From NCBI GenBank assembly GCA_002390825.1, contig DGQR01000129.1, forward strand, positions 1 to 33,210: a stretch of DNA of 33,210 nucleotides, read 5' to 3'. The notes under the pieces are model-generated. The model worked only from the letters and a program-made list of their open reading frames with translations, was not told the origin of the DNA and made no database searches. The translations under genes were made by a program, and so were the position numbers. Positions 8,127 to 16,631 of this stretch are shown in pieces (positions within the stretch are counted from its first letter, which is position 1; every line of letters starts with the position of its first letter). Source of the DNA: Rhodoferax sp. UBA4409. GTDB lineage: Bacteria > Pseudomonadota > Gammaproteobacteria > Burkholderiales > Burkholderiaceae_C.

Positions 8127-8633
8127 ATGTCTGATTCGCATTCCACCACTCAACCAGCCCTCAATAATTCCATCCCCCTGCAAGCCGAACCCGGCCACCT
8201 GATCCGGCGGGCGCACCAGTTGGCGGTGGGCACGTTTGCCAAGACGCATGGCAAGCAGATCACGCCGGTGCAGTACGCCGTGCTGCGGGCCTTGCAGGAC
8301 ACGCCGGGCATGGACCAGGTGACGCTGGCCGACCGGGTGGCGCTGGATACATCGACCACTGCCGACATTGCTGCGCGGCTGGATGCCAAGGGCTGGATCG
8401 TGCGGGAGCTGCTACCCCGACGCCAGCGCGCGCTGCGGCTGACGCCTGAGGGCGAGGCAGTGCTGGCCGAGATGCTGCCGCGCGTGGCGCCCATGTACGG
8501 GCAGTTGCTGGACGCGCTGGAGCCCGCCGAGCGCGAGGAGTTTTTGCGCCTGCTGCGCAAGTTTGTGCACCTGAATACGCCAGTTGCTGGAGACCAAACC
8601 GATATTCCGGACCAGCCATCCGACAACGCATAG
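8127..8633 (+). CDS. MarR-family transcriptional regulator, probable regulator of vanAB
   Basis: This 168-residue cytoplasmic DNA-binding protein has a winged helix-turn-helix. Residues about 20-40 (PGHLIRRAHQLAVGTFAKTH) form the first dimerisation helix. The recognition region is DQVTLADRVALDTSTTADIA and the wing is RELLPRRQRALRLTPEG. MarR proteins usually release DNA on binding phenolic ligands, which suits its position 157 bases upstream of the vanillate demethylase genes on the same strand. Known VanR regulators in Pseudomonas, Acinetobacter and Caulobacter are GntR-type, so control of vanAB by this protein is inference. The start at 8127 was chosen because codons upstream fall in intergenic repeat B. 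No clear Shine-Dalgarno sequence is present. Confidence 0.85.
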   Translation: MSDSHSTTQPALNNSIPLQAEPGHLIRRAHQLAVGTFAKTHGKQITPVQYAVLRALQDTPGMDQVTLADRVALDTSTTADIAARLDAKGWIVRELLPRRQRALRLTPEGEAVLAEMLPRVAPMYGQLLDALEPAEREEFLRLLRKFVHLNTPVAGDQTDIPDQPSDNA

Positions 8634-8745
8634 CACAAGTTCCCCGACGCCAAACCCGACAAGTCATCGGATTCATCCCGTTTCAAGGGAAAACCCTCAT
8701 CTCCAGCCCCTAGCTATGGACTTGACTTCGGTCTATGATTTACAT

Positions 8746-8763
8746 CATTCAGCATACTGAATG
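8746..8763. promoter_or_regulatory. Perfect inverted repeat upstream of vanA, candidate operator
   Basis: CATTCAG (8746-8752) and CTGAATG (8757-8763) are perfect 7-base arms around CATA. A TTGACT at 8722-8727 lies about 20 bases upstream of the dyad and could be a -35 box, which would place the dyad over the -10 or start region. This suits repression by a dimeric regulator such as the MarR protein encoded just upstream. Confidence 0.5.
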
Positions 8764-8790
8764 AAGACATCCCATCCAAGGAGCCAAGCC

Positions 8791-9846
8791 ATGTTTCCTC
8801 TCAACACCTGGTACGTTGCCGCCCGCAGCGAAGAGATCCCCTCCGACCGCCCCTTGGGCCGCCGCATTTGCAACATCCCCATGGCGCTGTTCCGCAACAG
8901 CGCGGGCGTGCCCGCCGCGGTAGAAGACTTCTGCCCGCACCGGGGCGCGCCGCTCTCGCTGGGCAAGGTGGAGGGCGACACCCTGGTCTGCGGCTACCAC
9001 GGCCTGGCCATGGGCTGCGACGGCAAAACCGTGTCCATGCCCTGCCAGCGCGTACGCGGCTTTCCGGCCAACCGCAGCTTCCCGCTGCACGAGGAGCATG
9101 GTTTTGTGTGGGTCTGGCCCGGCGATGCCGCCAAGGCAGACGTGGCCAGCATCCCCAAGTTTGAATGGCTGGGCAACCCGCAGTTTGGCTATGGCGGCGG
9201 CTTGTATGAGATTGCCTGTGACTACCGCCTGATGATCGACAACTTGATGGACCTGACACACGAAACCTATGTGCACAGCACCAGCATCGGCCAGAAGGAA
9301 ATTGACGAAGTGCCCTGCCAGACCCGCGTGGACGGCGACCATGTGATCACCGAGCGCTACATGGAAGGCATTGAGGCACCCCCTTTCTGGAAGATGGCGC
9401 TGCGCATGAACGGCCTGCCCGACGACCAGCTGGTGGACCGCTGGCAGATCTGCCACTTCACACCGCCCAGCCACATCATGATTGAGGTGGGTGTGGCGCT
9501 GCAGGGCCACGGCGGATACAAGGCGCCGGACGAATTCAAAGCCGCCAGCTGGGTGGTGGACTTCATCACCCCCGAGACAGATACGTCCATCCACTACTTC
9601 TGGGGCATGGCGCGCAAGTTCAAGCCGCAAGACACGGCGCTCACCGCCCAGATCCGCGAAGGCCAAGGCAAGATCTTTGCGGAAGACCAGGAAATGCTGG
9701 AGCGCCAGCAACAAAACCTGCTGGCTTACCCCGAGCGCAAGCTGTTGATGCTCAACATCGACACCGGCGGCGTGCAGTCCCGCAAGGTGATTGACCGCGT
9801 GGTGGCCGCAGAGCGCAACCCGGCTGCAGCGGAGGCGGCGGCATGA
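8791..9846 (+). CDS. vanA: Vanillate O-demethylase, oxygenase subunit
   Basis: This 351-residue Rieske non-heme iron oxygenase converts vanillate to protocatechuate and formaldehyde together with the VanB reductase. The Rieske [2Fe-2S] ligands are Cys48 and His50 (CPHRGAPLS) and Cys67 and His70 (CGYHGLAM). The mononuclear iron site is in IDNLMDLTHETYVHSTSIG, with His157 and His162. The N-terminus MFPLNTWYVAARSEE is characteristic of VanA. The ATG at 8791 was chosen over an in-frame ATG at 8761 because AAGGAG (8778-8783) sits seven bases before it and the upstream ATG falls in the operator-like dyad. The last codons overlap the vanB start. Protocatechuate ring-cleavage genes are not in the window. 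Confidence 0.95.
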   Translation: MFPLNTWYVAARSEEIPSDRPLGRRICNIPMALFRNSAGVPAAVEDFCPHRGAPLSLGKVEGDTLVCGYHGLAMGCDGKTVSMPCQRVRGFPANRSFPLHEEHGFVWVWPGDAAKADVASIPKFEWLGNPQFGYGGGLYEIACDYRLMIDNLMDLTHETYVHSTSIGQKEIDEVPCQTRVDGDHVITERYMEGIEAPPFWKMALRMNGLPDDQLVDRWQICHFTPPSHIMIEVGVALQGHGGYKAPDEFKAASWVVDFITPETDTSIHYFWGMARKFKPQDTALTAQIREGQGKIFAEDQEMLERQQQNLLAYPERKLLMLNIDTGGVQSRKVIDRVVAAERNPAAAEAAA

Positions 9847-10835
9847 GCGGGCCCACCCAGACCCCAGTGAGCGCGCCTGCAACGTTACAGGTCAAGGTAG
9901 CGGCCAAGCGCACCGAAGCACAGGACATTTGCAGCCTGGAGCTGGTGGCCGCAGACGGTGGCGCCCTGCCCGCCTTTACCGCCGGGGCACACATTGACGT
10001 GCACCTGCCCAATGGACTGGTGCGCCAGTATTCGCTGAGCAACGCACCCAGCGAAACAAGCCGCTATGTAATCGGTGTGCTGCGCGATGCGGCGTCGCGC
10101 GGCGGCTCGGCTGCCGTGCACGACCTGGTGGCCGAGGGCAGCACACTCACCATCAGCGCCCCGCGCAACCTGTTCCCCCTGGACAGCGCGGCGCCCCACC
10201 ACCTGCTGCTTGCCGGCGGCATCGGCATCACACCGATGCTGGCGATGGCGGAACACCTGGCGGCGACTGGCGGCTCTTTCACCCTGCACCACTGCAGCCG
10301 CACCCGTGCACGGACGGCGTTTTTAGAGCGGCTGGCTGCAGCGCCGTTTGCAGCTCACAGCCACCACCACTTTGACGATGGCGATGCGGCACAGAAACTG
10401 GACATTGCCGCCACCCTGCAAAGCGCCCCGGCAGGCACCCACTTGTATGTGTGCGGCCCGCAAGGCTTTATGGACGCGGTGCTCAGCGCAGGCCGCGCCG
10501 CCGGCTGGCCCGAAGAACGCTTGCACCGCGAGTACTTCGGCGCCGCCCCCACCGCCAAAGCAGACGACGGCAGCTTTGAGCTGGAGATTGCCAGCACCGG
10601 CAAGGTCATCAAAGTGCTGCCCGACCAGACGGCGCTGGAGGCGCTGCATGCAGGCGGTATCGATATCCCTATGTCGTGCGAGCAAGGCGTGTGCGGCACC
10701 TGCCTCACCCGCGTCAAAGCCGGCACGCCCGACCACCGCGACCAGTACCTGGAAGCGGACGAGCAGGCTGCGAACGACCAGTTCCTGCCCTGCTGCTCTA
10801 GGTCGAAGAGCGCGCGTTTGGTGCTGGATTTGTAG
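9843..10835 (+). CDS. vanB: Vanillate O-demethylase, reductase subunit
   Basis: This 330-residue reductase passes electrons from NAD(P)H through flavin and a plant-type [2Fe-2S] cluster to VanA. The flavin-binding motif RQYSLSN lies at 61-67, the nucleotide-binding GGIGITPM at 125-132 and the C-terminal ferredoxin cysteines are Cys279, Cys284, Cys287 and Cys317. This order is that of the phthalate dioxygenase reductase family. The start overlaps the vanA stop as ATGA, indicating translational coupling and a one-to-one subunit supply. The C-terminus ends shortly after the last cysteine, as usual for the family. Confidence 0.95.
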   Translation: MSGPTQTPVSAPATLQVKVAAKRTEAQDICSLELVAADGGALPAFTAGAHIDVHLPNGLVRQYSLSNAPSETSRYVIGVLRDAASRGGSAAVHDLVAEGSTLTISAPRNLFPLDSAAPHHLLLAGGIGITPMLAMAEHLAATGGSFTLHHCSRTRARTAFLERLAAAPFAAHSHHHFDDGDAAQKLDIAATLQSAPAGTHLYVCGPQGFMDAVLSAGRAAGWPEERLHREYFGAAPTAKADDGSFELEIASTGKVIKVLPDQTALEALHAGGIDIPMSCEQGVCGTCLTRVKAGTPDHRDQYLEADEQAANDQFLPCCSRSKSARLVLDL

Positions 10836-10845
10836 TCAAATCAGC

Positions 10846-10896
10846 CTCTGGCGCCCGTGCAATATGCGCGGGCAGCTCCTGAATCGATAGCAAAAT
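10846..10896 (+). repeat. Dispersed intergenic repeat, copy C
   Basis: This copy has the same orientation as copy B and matches it at about 41 of 51 positions by eye, including AATATGCGCG and GATAGCAA. It lies between the vanB stop (10835) and the YceI-like gene. No typical rho-independent terminator was seen in this gap. Confidence 0.75.
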
Positions 10897-10947
10897 AGCG
10901 CAGCCAGACAATCCTGCTACGCTGCTACCAACGTCAAGGAGCTGCCC

Positions 10948-11739
10948 ATGAATCCCAACAAGCCCCCCCATTCGAGCCATTGCAGTAGCGCTATCTCTGT
11001 GCCCTCGCTGCTGCGACGCGCGGCCTCACCCATGGCGCTAGCACTGTTACTGGGCGCCTGTTCGGGCGGGCCGGATCGTGTACCGCCCAGGACACCCGTG
11101 TCTGCGGATGCCACCCAGGCACGTCCGTCTGCTGCAGCGCCCTACGCAACTTTGGCGACACGCTATCGCGTGGACCCGCAGCAATCCAGCTTGCGGATTT
11201 TGGTGTACCGGGGCGGCACCATGGCACGACTGGGGCACAACCATGTCATCAGCTCTGCCGATCTTCAGGGGCATGTATGGCGCGGAGCCACTGCAGAGAG
11301 CTCTGGGTTTGAGATAGAGGTACCAGTCAACACCCTGATCGTCGATGACAACGCTGCCCGGGCCGAAGAGGGAGAAGACTTTCCCCTCAACGTGAGTGAA
11401 GATGCCAAAGCGGGCACCAAGGCCAACATGCTGCGCACCACCCTGCTGGACGGTGAGCGCTACCCGGAGATCAGCATTCGTGCCACCCGCATCACCGGAA
11501 ACACCGCCAGCCCGGATGTGGTGGCCAGCATGCGCATCAAAGACCAGACCCGCGAGATACGGCTGCCCGTCACCCTGACCGAGGCAGACGGCGCTTTGGT
11601 GGTACAGGGCAGTTTTGAGATCCGCCAGTCGGATTTCGGCATCACCCCCTTGAGCATCGCCATGGGGGCGCTGACGGTGCAGGACACGGTGAAGATCAAG
11701 TTCCGCCTCGTGGCCCGGGCCACCCCCGCATCGCCCTAA
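10948..11739 (+). CDS. YceI-family lipoprotein
   Basis: This 263-residue protein has a long N-terminal region ending in a lipobox (LLLGAC, lipidated Cys38), so it is probably anchored in the envelope. Residues about 70-255 form a YceI-like domain, starting RYRVDPQQSSLRILVYRGG and containing GHNHVISS and the closing segment QSDFGITPLSIAMGALTVQD. YceI domains are lipocalin-like barrels that bind isoprenoid or fatty-acid ligands in the periplasm; the ligand here is unknown. AAGGAG at 10936-10941 precedes the ATG by six bases, which fixes the start despite the long n-region. The gene converges on puuB with only four bases between stops and no visible terminator. Confidence 0.87.
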   Translation: MNPNKPPHSSHCSSAISVPSLLRRAASPMALALLLGACSGGPDRVPPRTPVSADATQARPSAAAPYATLATRYRVDPQQSSLRILVYRGGTMARLGHNHVISSADLQGHVWRGATAESSGFEIEVPVNTLIVDDNAARAEEGEDFPLNVSEDAKAGTKANMLRTTLLDGERYPEISIRATRITGNTASPDVVASMRIKDQTREIRLPVTLTEADGALVVQGSFEIRQSDFGITPLSIAMGALTVQDTVKIKFRLVARATPASP

Positions 11740-11743
11740 AGCT

Positions 11744-13045
11744 CTAGATTTGCAGTTTGTCCCGCAGGTCGTAATACCAGGCGCCCAGCGCGGTGAGCGG
11801 CACCCGGAACCAGCGCCCGCCCGGAAAGGGGTAATGCGGCAAATTGGCAAAGGCATCGAAGCGGTTGGCTTGGCCCTGGATCACCTCGCTCAACACACGC
11901 CCGATCAAGTGGGTGAAGGTAACCCCGTGCCCTGAGCAGCCTTGCGAGTAGTAGATGTTGGAGCTCAGGCGCCCCACTTCCGGCAGGCGCGACAGGGTCA
12001 GCAGGAAGTTGCCCGTCCAGCCATAGTCGATGCGCACGTCTTTGAGCTGGGGGAATGTTTTCAACAACTTGGGCCGGATGATGGACTCCACATGCTGCGG
12101 ATCCCGCGCGCCGTAAATCACACCGCCGCCAAAGAGCAGACGCCGGTCGCCGGAGAGGCGGAAATAGTCCAGCAGAAAGTTGCTGTCTTCCACGCAGTAG
12201 TCAGTGGGCAGAATTTCAGGAAAGCGATCGCCCAAGGGTTCAGTGGCAATGACCTGCGTGCCGCAGGGCATGGACCGCGAAGCCAGCTGGGGCTCCAATC
12301 CACCGATATACGCATTACAGGCCACGATGACAAAACGCGCGTTGACTTGTCCCTGTGCGGTGTGCACCACCGCAGGGTCGCCACGCTCAATGCGCAGCAC
12401 CGGCGAGCCCTCGTGCACTACACCGCCTAATGACTCAAACGCTGTTGCCTCGCCTTGTGCCAAGCGCAGTGGATGCATGTGTCCGGCACTGTGGTCGAGC
12501 AAGGTAGCGCGGTAGCGCCCGGTGCCGATGGCGGCCTCGCTTTCAGTCGCATCCAACAGACTCAGCTGCTTGTGGCCGTAGCGCTCCCAGAGTTGCTTGT
12601 GGTGCTCTAGCTGCTTGACCTGCTTGGCGGTGATGGCGGCAAACATGCCACCCGGTTTGAAGTGGCAGTCGATCTGGTACTTGTCGATGCGCTCGCGGAT
12701 GATCTTGGCGCCCTCAAAGGCCATGCTGCCCAAGGCCTGCGCGGTGGTGGTGCCATAGCGCGCCTCAATCACATCCATGTCCCGCGAGTAGCTGTGCACC
12801 AATTGACCACCGTTGCGGCCGGATGCGCCCCAACCTACTTTGGCAGCCTCCAGCACCACCACTTTGAAGCCGGCCTCCGCCAGATGCAATGCAGACGACA
12901 AGCCGGTATAGCCGGCGCCGATGACGACGATGTCGGCTTCGACGCTCCCCACCAAGGGAGCGCGCTCCGGCTGGGGCAGCCCGCTGGCTGCGTAATAGGA
13001 CGGGGCGTGCGCGGGCGGTGCCGCCGCATGGACAGACTGAGACAT
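11744..13045 (-). CDS. puuB: FAD-dependent oxidoreductase, gamma-glutamylputrescine oxidase type
   Basis: This 433-residue protein of the DAO family resembles E. coli PuuB. It shares SYYAASG near the N-terminus, the FAD dinucleotide fold GAGYTG (43-48) with acidic Glu66, GASGRNGGQLVHSYSRD (73-89) and a C-terminal GCSGHGV. PuuB oxidises gamma-glutamylputrescine to the aldehyde with release of ammonia and peroxide; the next enzyme is PuuC, which is encoded directly upstream on the same strand, 21 bases away. The TTG two codons upstream was rejected in favour of the ATG at 13045, preceded by AAAGG. Related amine oxidases with other substrates cannot be excluded because puuA is not adjacent. Confidence 0.85.
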   Translation of the reverse strand: MSQSVHAAAPPAHAPSYYAASGLPQPERAPLVGSVEADIVVIGAGYTGLSSALHLAEAGFKVVVLEAAKVGWGASGRNGGQLVHSYSRDMDVIEARYGTTTAQALGSMAFEGAKIIRERIDKYQIDCHFKPGGMFAAITAKQVKQLEHHKQLWERYGHKQLSLLDATESEAAIGTGRYRATLLDHSAGHMHPLRLAQGEATAFESLGGVVHEGSPVLRIERGDPAVVHTAQGQVNARFVIVACNAYIGGLEPQLASRSMPCGTQVIATEPLGDRFPEILPTDYCVEDSNFLLDYFRLSGDRRLLFGGGVIYGARDPQHVESIIRPKLLKTFPQLKDVRIDYGWTGNFLLTLSRLPEVGRLSSNIYYSQGCSGHGVTFTHLIGRVLSEVIQGQANRFDAFANLPHYPFPGGRWFRVPLTALGAWYYDLRDKLQI

Positions 13046-13066
13046 GGGCAAAACCTTTGCAGAACG

Positions 13067-14569
13067 TTAGGCGTCGATGCGCAACCAAGTCGTCTTGAGC
13101 TCGGTGTATTTGTCGAAGGCGTGCAGCGATTTGTCGCGGCCATTACCGGACTGCTTGAAGCCGCCGAAGGGCACGGTGATGTCGTCCTCGTCATATTGGT
13201 TGACATGAACCGTCCCGGCCTTGAGGCCGCGTGCCACGCGGTGGGCACGGTCGATCTGCCCGCTCCACACGCTGGCCTGGAGCCCATAGACACTGTCGTT
13301 GGCCAGCGCGAGGGCCTCGGCTTCAGTGGTAAAAGGAATCACCCCCAGCACAGGGCCGAAAATCTCTTCGCGTGCGATTTTCATGTCGTTGCGCACGCCC
13401 TCAAAAATGGTGGGCTCCACAAAATAGCCACCAGTCTCGGTGCGCACCCGGCGACCGCCGAACGCCAGGTTTGCGCCCTCGGCCTGCCCTTGGTGGATAT
13501 AGCCCAGAACAGTGCTCATTTGCCCTGCATCTACCAAAGCGCCCATCTCAGTGGCCGCATCCAGCGGGTCGCCGGGCAGGTATTTGCGTGCCTCATCTTG
13601 CAGCGCAGCCATGAATTCGGGCACTACGTCTTGCTGCACCAGCAGGCGGGAGGGCGCGTTGCACGACTCCCCTTGGTTGTAAAACACCGAGCCTGCAGCT
13701 GCACGGGCCGCGGCAGCTACGTCTTTGGCGTCGTTGAACACCACAAAGGCAGACTTGCCACCTAATTCGTTGTACACCCGCTTGAGGTTGGACTCAGCGG
13801 CGCAGGCCAGCATCCGCCGGCCGATGCGGGTGGAGCCGGTAAACCCGATGGCATCTACATCCATGTGCAGCGCGAGAGCCTCACCTGCTTCGTGGCCAAA
13901 GCCTGGCACCACATTAAAAACGCCTTCAGGAATGCCGGCTTGCACCGCGAGCTCAGCCAATCGCAACGCGGTGTAGGGCGACTTTTCACTGGGCTTGAGT
14001 ACCACGCTGTTACCCGACGCCAAGGCGGGACCCAGCTTCCAGGCCGCCATGATGAGGGGGTAATTCCAAGGCACGATGGCACCGATCACGCCCATCGCCT
14101 CGCGGGTGATCAAGGCCAGCGCGGTATCTGCCGTGGGGGCAATTTCGTCGTACAGCTTGTCGACGGCTTCGCCATACCAGGCCAGGCAATTGGCGGTGGC
14201 AGGCACATCCACTGCAAGGCTGTGCCCGATGGGCTTGCCCATATCCAGCGTTTCCAGAAGCGCCAACTCGTCACGCGCCGCCAACACCAACTCCGACCAG
14301 CGTTGCATGATGCGTTTACGCTCACGCGGGGGTTTACCGGCCCACCGGCGATCGGCAAATGCGCGCCGTGCCGCCGCGACGGCGGCATCCACATCGGCCT
14401 TTTGACCCCGGGCCACGGTGCCGAGGCGAAGTCCGTTCAAGGGGGAGTGCTTGTCGAAGGTCTGGCCATCTGCCGCAGCCACACGGGCGCCATTGATAAA
14501 CAAGCGACCATCGGGTTGCAGTGCGGCGGCCCGGGCGTGCCAAGGCGAAGAAGTGTCAAGCTTTGTCAT
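13067..14569 (-). CDS. puuC: Aldehyde dehydrogenase, gamma-glutamyl-gamma-aminobutyraldehyde type
   Basis: This 500-residue ALDH matches PuuC (495 residues in E. coli) in length and in segments such as RLFINGARVAA, VPWNYPLIMAAWKLGPALA and the C-terminal GRDKSLHAFDKYTELKTTW. The general base is Glu268 in NELGGKS and the nucleophile is Cys303 in NQGESCNAPS. It oxidises the aldehyde made by PuuB to gamma-glutamyl-GABA, using NAD(P). It is the first gene of a puuC-puuB pair. The other pathway genes (puuA glutamylation, puuD hydrolysis) are absent here. An imperfect inverted repeat lies 39 bases upstream of its start. Confidence 0.87.
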   Translation of the reverse strand: MTKLDTSSPWHARAAALQPDGRLFINGARVAAADGQTFDKHSPLNGLRLGTVARGQKADVDAAVAAARRAFADRRWAGKPPRERKRIMQRWSELVLAARDELALLETLDMGKPIGHSLAVDVPATANCLAWYGEAVDKLYDEIAPTADTALALITREAMGVIGAIVPWNYPLIMAAWKLGPALASGNSVVLKPSEKSPYTALRLAELAVQAGIPEGVFNVVPGFGHEAGEALALHMDVDAIGFTGSTRIGRRMLACAAESNLKRVYNELGGKSAFVVFNDAKDVAAAARAAAGSVFYNQGESCNAPSRLLVQQDVVPEFMAALQDEARKYLPGDPLDAATEMGALVDAGQMSTVLGYIHQGQAEGANLAFGGRRVRTETGGYFVEPTIFEGVRNDMKIAREEIFGPVLGVIPFTTEAEALALANDSVYGLQASVWSGQIDRAHRVARGLKAGTVHVNQYDEDDITVPFGGFKQSGNGRDKSLHAFDKYTELKTTWLRIDA

Positions 14570-14607
14570 AGGGTGATGCCCAAGTGGGTTGTGCGCGGCC
14601 AGAGTAG

Positions 14608-14658
14608 AAAGTGGCCCCTACGATACCCCCAATGAGGCTGCGCCATAGGAGCCACTTT
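14608..14658. promoter_or_regulatory. Imperfect inverted repeat between puuC and the phosphoesterase gene
   Basis: The 13-base arms at 14608-14620 and 14646-14658 pair at 12 of 13 positions (AAAGTGGCCCCTA against the complement of TAGGAGCCACTTT), around a 25-base loop. It lies upstream of puuC and downstream of the phosphoesterase stop. It could be a pair of regulator half-sites or a weak terminator; there is no strong T run. Confidence 0.35.
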
Positions 14659-14712
14659 ATGCACTCAAGCCAGACCACTTGGACACTGACCAACCCGTAC
14701 GGGGTGGCAGCG

Positions 14713-16563
14713 CTAGCGGGCGGTGTGCCGGCGAAGGGTGAAGCGATCCACCACTTTCCAGCGCGCGGGCGGCGTGCCGGCAGCCTCTACCCAGACCGGA
14801 CGGGCCTGGCCGGGCAGATCGCCGGGGTTCGCCCGGTTCAAGGCCCATTGCTTGGGCACTTCGTCACACCCGAAAAAGTAGCCCGTCAGGTCACCCCTGG
14901 CATCCAGGCGAAAACGCAGAAAGCCTTTGTAGTCTTCGCAGGCCAGCGGTGAAAAGGCGTTGTTCCACATCAGACCGAACCGCGCCATAGCCCAGAAGTA
15001 CACCCCCGTAATCAGCCCGCCTGCGACCGTACCTAAAACTGCACAACCGAGCGCGGCCAAGAGATTCGATACGCCCGGTGCTGAACAGACGCCGGCGGCA
15101 GAACCTCGCCAGCCGAGGTCTGAAACAAATTGCGTGACCCACCATATAGCGCCCAGTTGGAGGGCTGCGTGGATTATTGGCGACCCCCATCGCGCGAGCT
15201 TGCCCGGCTCGTCTTTAGACAAGCTGAAGCACATCGCAACGATTGCCGCCCAAACGGCCAGCCGAGCACCTTCTGAACATGCGAGCCAAAAGGCAGCGGC
15301 ATACGCCAGGCCGAGCACCAAAGGAAACATTAGATTGCCCTGCCCTACACCGCGCAGCAAGGGGCCGCCCCGCGGGTCGAGCCTGTTCCAGGCAAACTTG
15401 AACAAGGACCACCAAATCTGGCGGCCCAGGGCGAGCGAGACATCCGGTGCGGGATAGCGGCACTGGGCTGCGTAGGCTGAAACTTTGGCGGGCTCTGACG
15501 GAACGGTACCGATGCAGGTCGCCTGACCCAGTTCCGGACTGATGGCATTTTGGTCATGGAGCGCTTGCCGAACCTTGGGCTGCGACAAAGACACCGCGTG
15601 TGTGGGGTGCAAAAACGCGCCGCCGGCGCCACAGGTCACCAGCAGATCGGCCGCTGTGGGATCCGGGCTGGCAGATGCCTCCCGACAGTAATGATGCACG
15701 TCACCAGCGATACGCATACGGATGTGCAGACCTTTGGCCTCCAGAATGGCCTCCAGCCGCTGGTAGCGTTTGGGGTAGCCTTCGGGAGCACCATCGCCCA
15801 GTGGCCTCGTCCAATATGGTTCTGGGTAGATCAGGATCAACTGGTCACCCGGGGCCATCACATGGTTGGGATTGGGCGCCCCATTGATTTTGTCGCCCGC
15901 CAGCCGCCGGAAGGCCTCGTACTGGCCGCGGTCCAGGTCACCCGTCAAGGCAAAGTCAAACCCCAATACCCACCACCCTTGCGGTAGGCGTGTGGCGAAA
16001 TACGAGCGCTTTTGTGGCGTGCGCAGTCCGAAAACCTCGCCATTGTCACGGTCGACAAAGTAGCGTTTGAAGGTGGAAAGGCTGTCAAACCAATCGTGGT
16101 TTTGCGCAATCGCATAGCTGCTACGGCCAGCGGTGTCTGAGCCCGGCGTGGCGCGAGCGCCCTCGAACATCTCCAGAAAACGATATTGATATTCATAGGC
16201 GCTGGCGCCCGGATAGCTGAGATCGCCACCCAAAAACAACACGCGGCCCCGGGGGCAGCGCTCGCCTTCACCATCGTCCATGGCTTCAGCCTGCACGGCT
16301 CGCGCAACGGTATAGGTTGCATTGCCGCCATCGCCGGTGTCCGACAAAAAGTCGAACCAGAACTCGCCATCCGGCCCGACCTCTGCGGTGTGATCTACCG
16401 CTTCGAACACACCGGTCCACAGCTCCCGGGGATCGGCATTGCGAATCACATCGGAGCTGGACACCAACTCACGCGCAGATTGCAGCAATACGGCGGGGTT
16501 GTACCAAGCGACAGGCCAGCGTTGGTGGGGCGGCTCACCCGCCCCGAAACGATATTGCGGCAT
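14713..16563 (-). CDS. Metallophosphoesterase with C-terminal membrane domain
   Basis: This 616-residue protein has an N-terminal calcineurin-like phosphoesterase half. Metal-site motifs appear in the expected order: DTGDG (75-79), GGDLSYP (112-118), QNHDWFD (154-160, where the family norm is GNHD) and AGDVHHY (286-292). From about residue 395 there are four or five hydrophobic segments (MFPLVLGLAYAAAFWLAC, ARLAVWAAIVAMCFSL, IIHAALQLGAIWWVTQFV and a long one near 505-540), so it is an integral membrane protein with a catalytic domain at one face. No signal peptide is seen, which suggests a cytoplasmic catalytic domain. The substrate is unknown. GGGAG five bases before the ATG supports the start. 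It stands alone between two other minus-strand units. Confidence 0.75.
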   Translation of the reverse strand: MPQYRFGAGEPPHQRWPVAWYNPAVLLQSARELVSSSDVIRNADPRELWTGVFEAVDHTAEVGPDGEFWFDFLSDTGDGGNATYTVARAVQAEAMDDGEGERCPRGRVLFLGGDLSYPGASAYEYQYRFLEMFEGARATPGSDTAGRSSYAIAQNHDWFDSLSTFKRYFVDRDNGEVFGLRTPQKRSYFATRLPQGWWVLGFDFALTGDLDRGQYEAFRRLAGDKINGAPNPNHVMAPGDQLILIYPEPYWTRPLGDGAPEGYPKRYQRLEAILEAKGLHIRMRIAGDVHHYCREASASPDPTAADLLVTCGAGGAFLHPTHAVSLSQPKVRQALHDQNAISPELGQATCIGTVPSEPAKVSAYAAQCRYPAPDVSLALGRQIWWSLFKFAWNRLDPRGGPLLRGVGQGNLMFPLVLGLAYAAAFWLACSEGARLAVWAAIVAMCFSLSKDEPGKLARWGSPIIHAALQLGAIWWVTQFVSDLGWRGSAAGVCSAPGVSNLLAALGCAVLGTVAGGLITGVYFWAMARFGLMWNNAFSPLACEDYKGFLRFRLDARGDLTGYFFGCDEVPKQWALNRANPGDLPGQARPVWVEAAGTPPARWKVVDRFTLRRHTAR

Positions 16564-16631
16564 AACAACTCCCTTTTTTGTTGTCTATTTCTACCCAATA
16601 AGTTTGCGCGCCCCTGCCATCACCAACAAAA

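Noticed and set aside
12662..13765. A 367-codon plus-strand open frame across puuB and puuC
   Set aside because: It spans the ends of two well-supported minus-strand genes and reads as their antisense.
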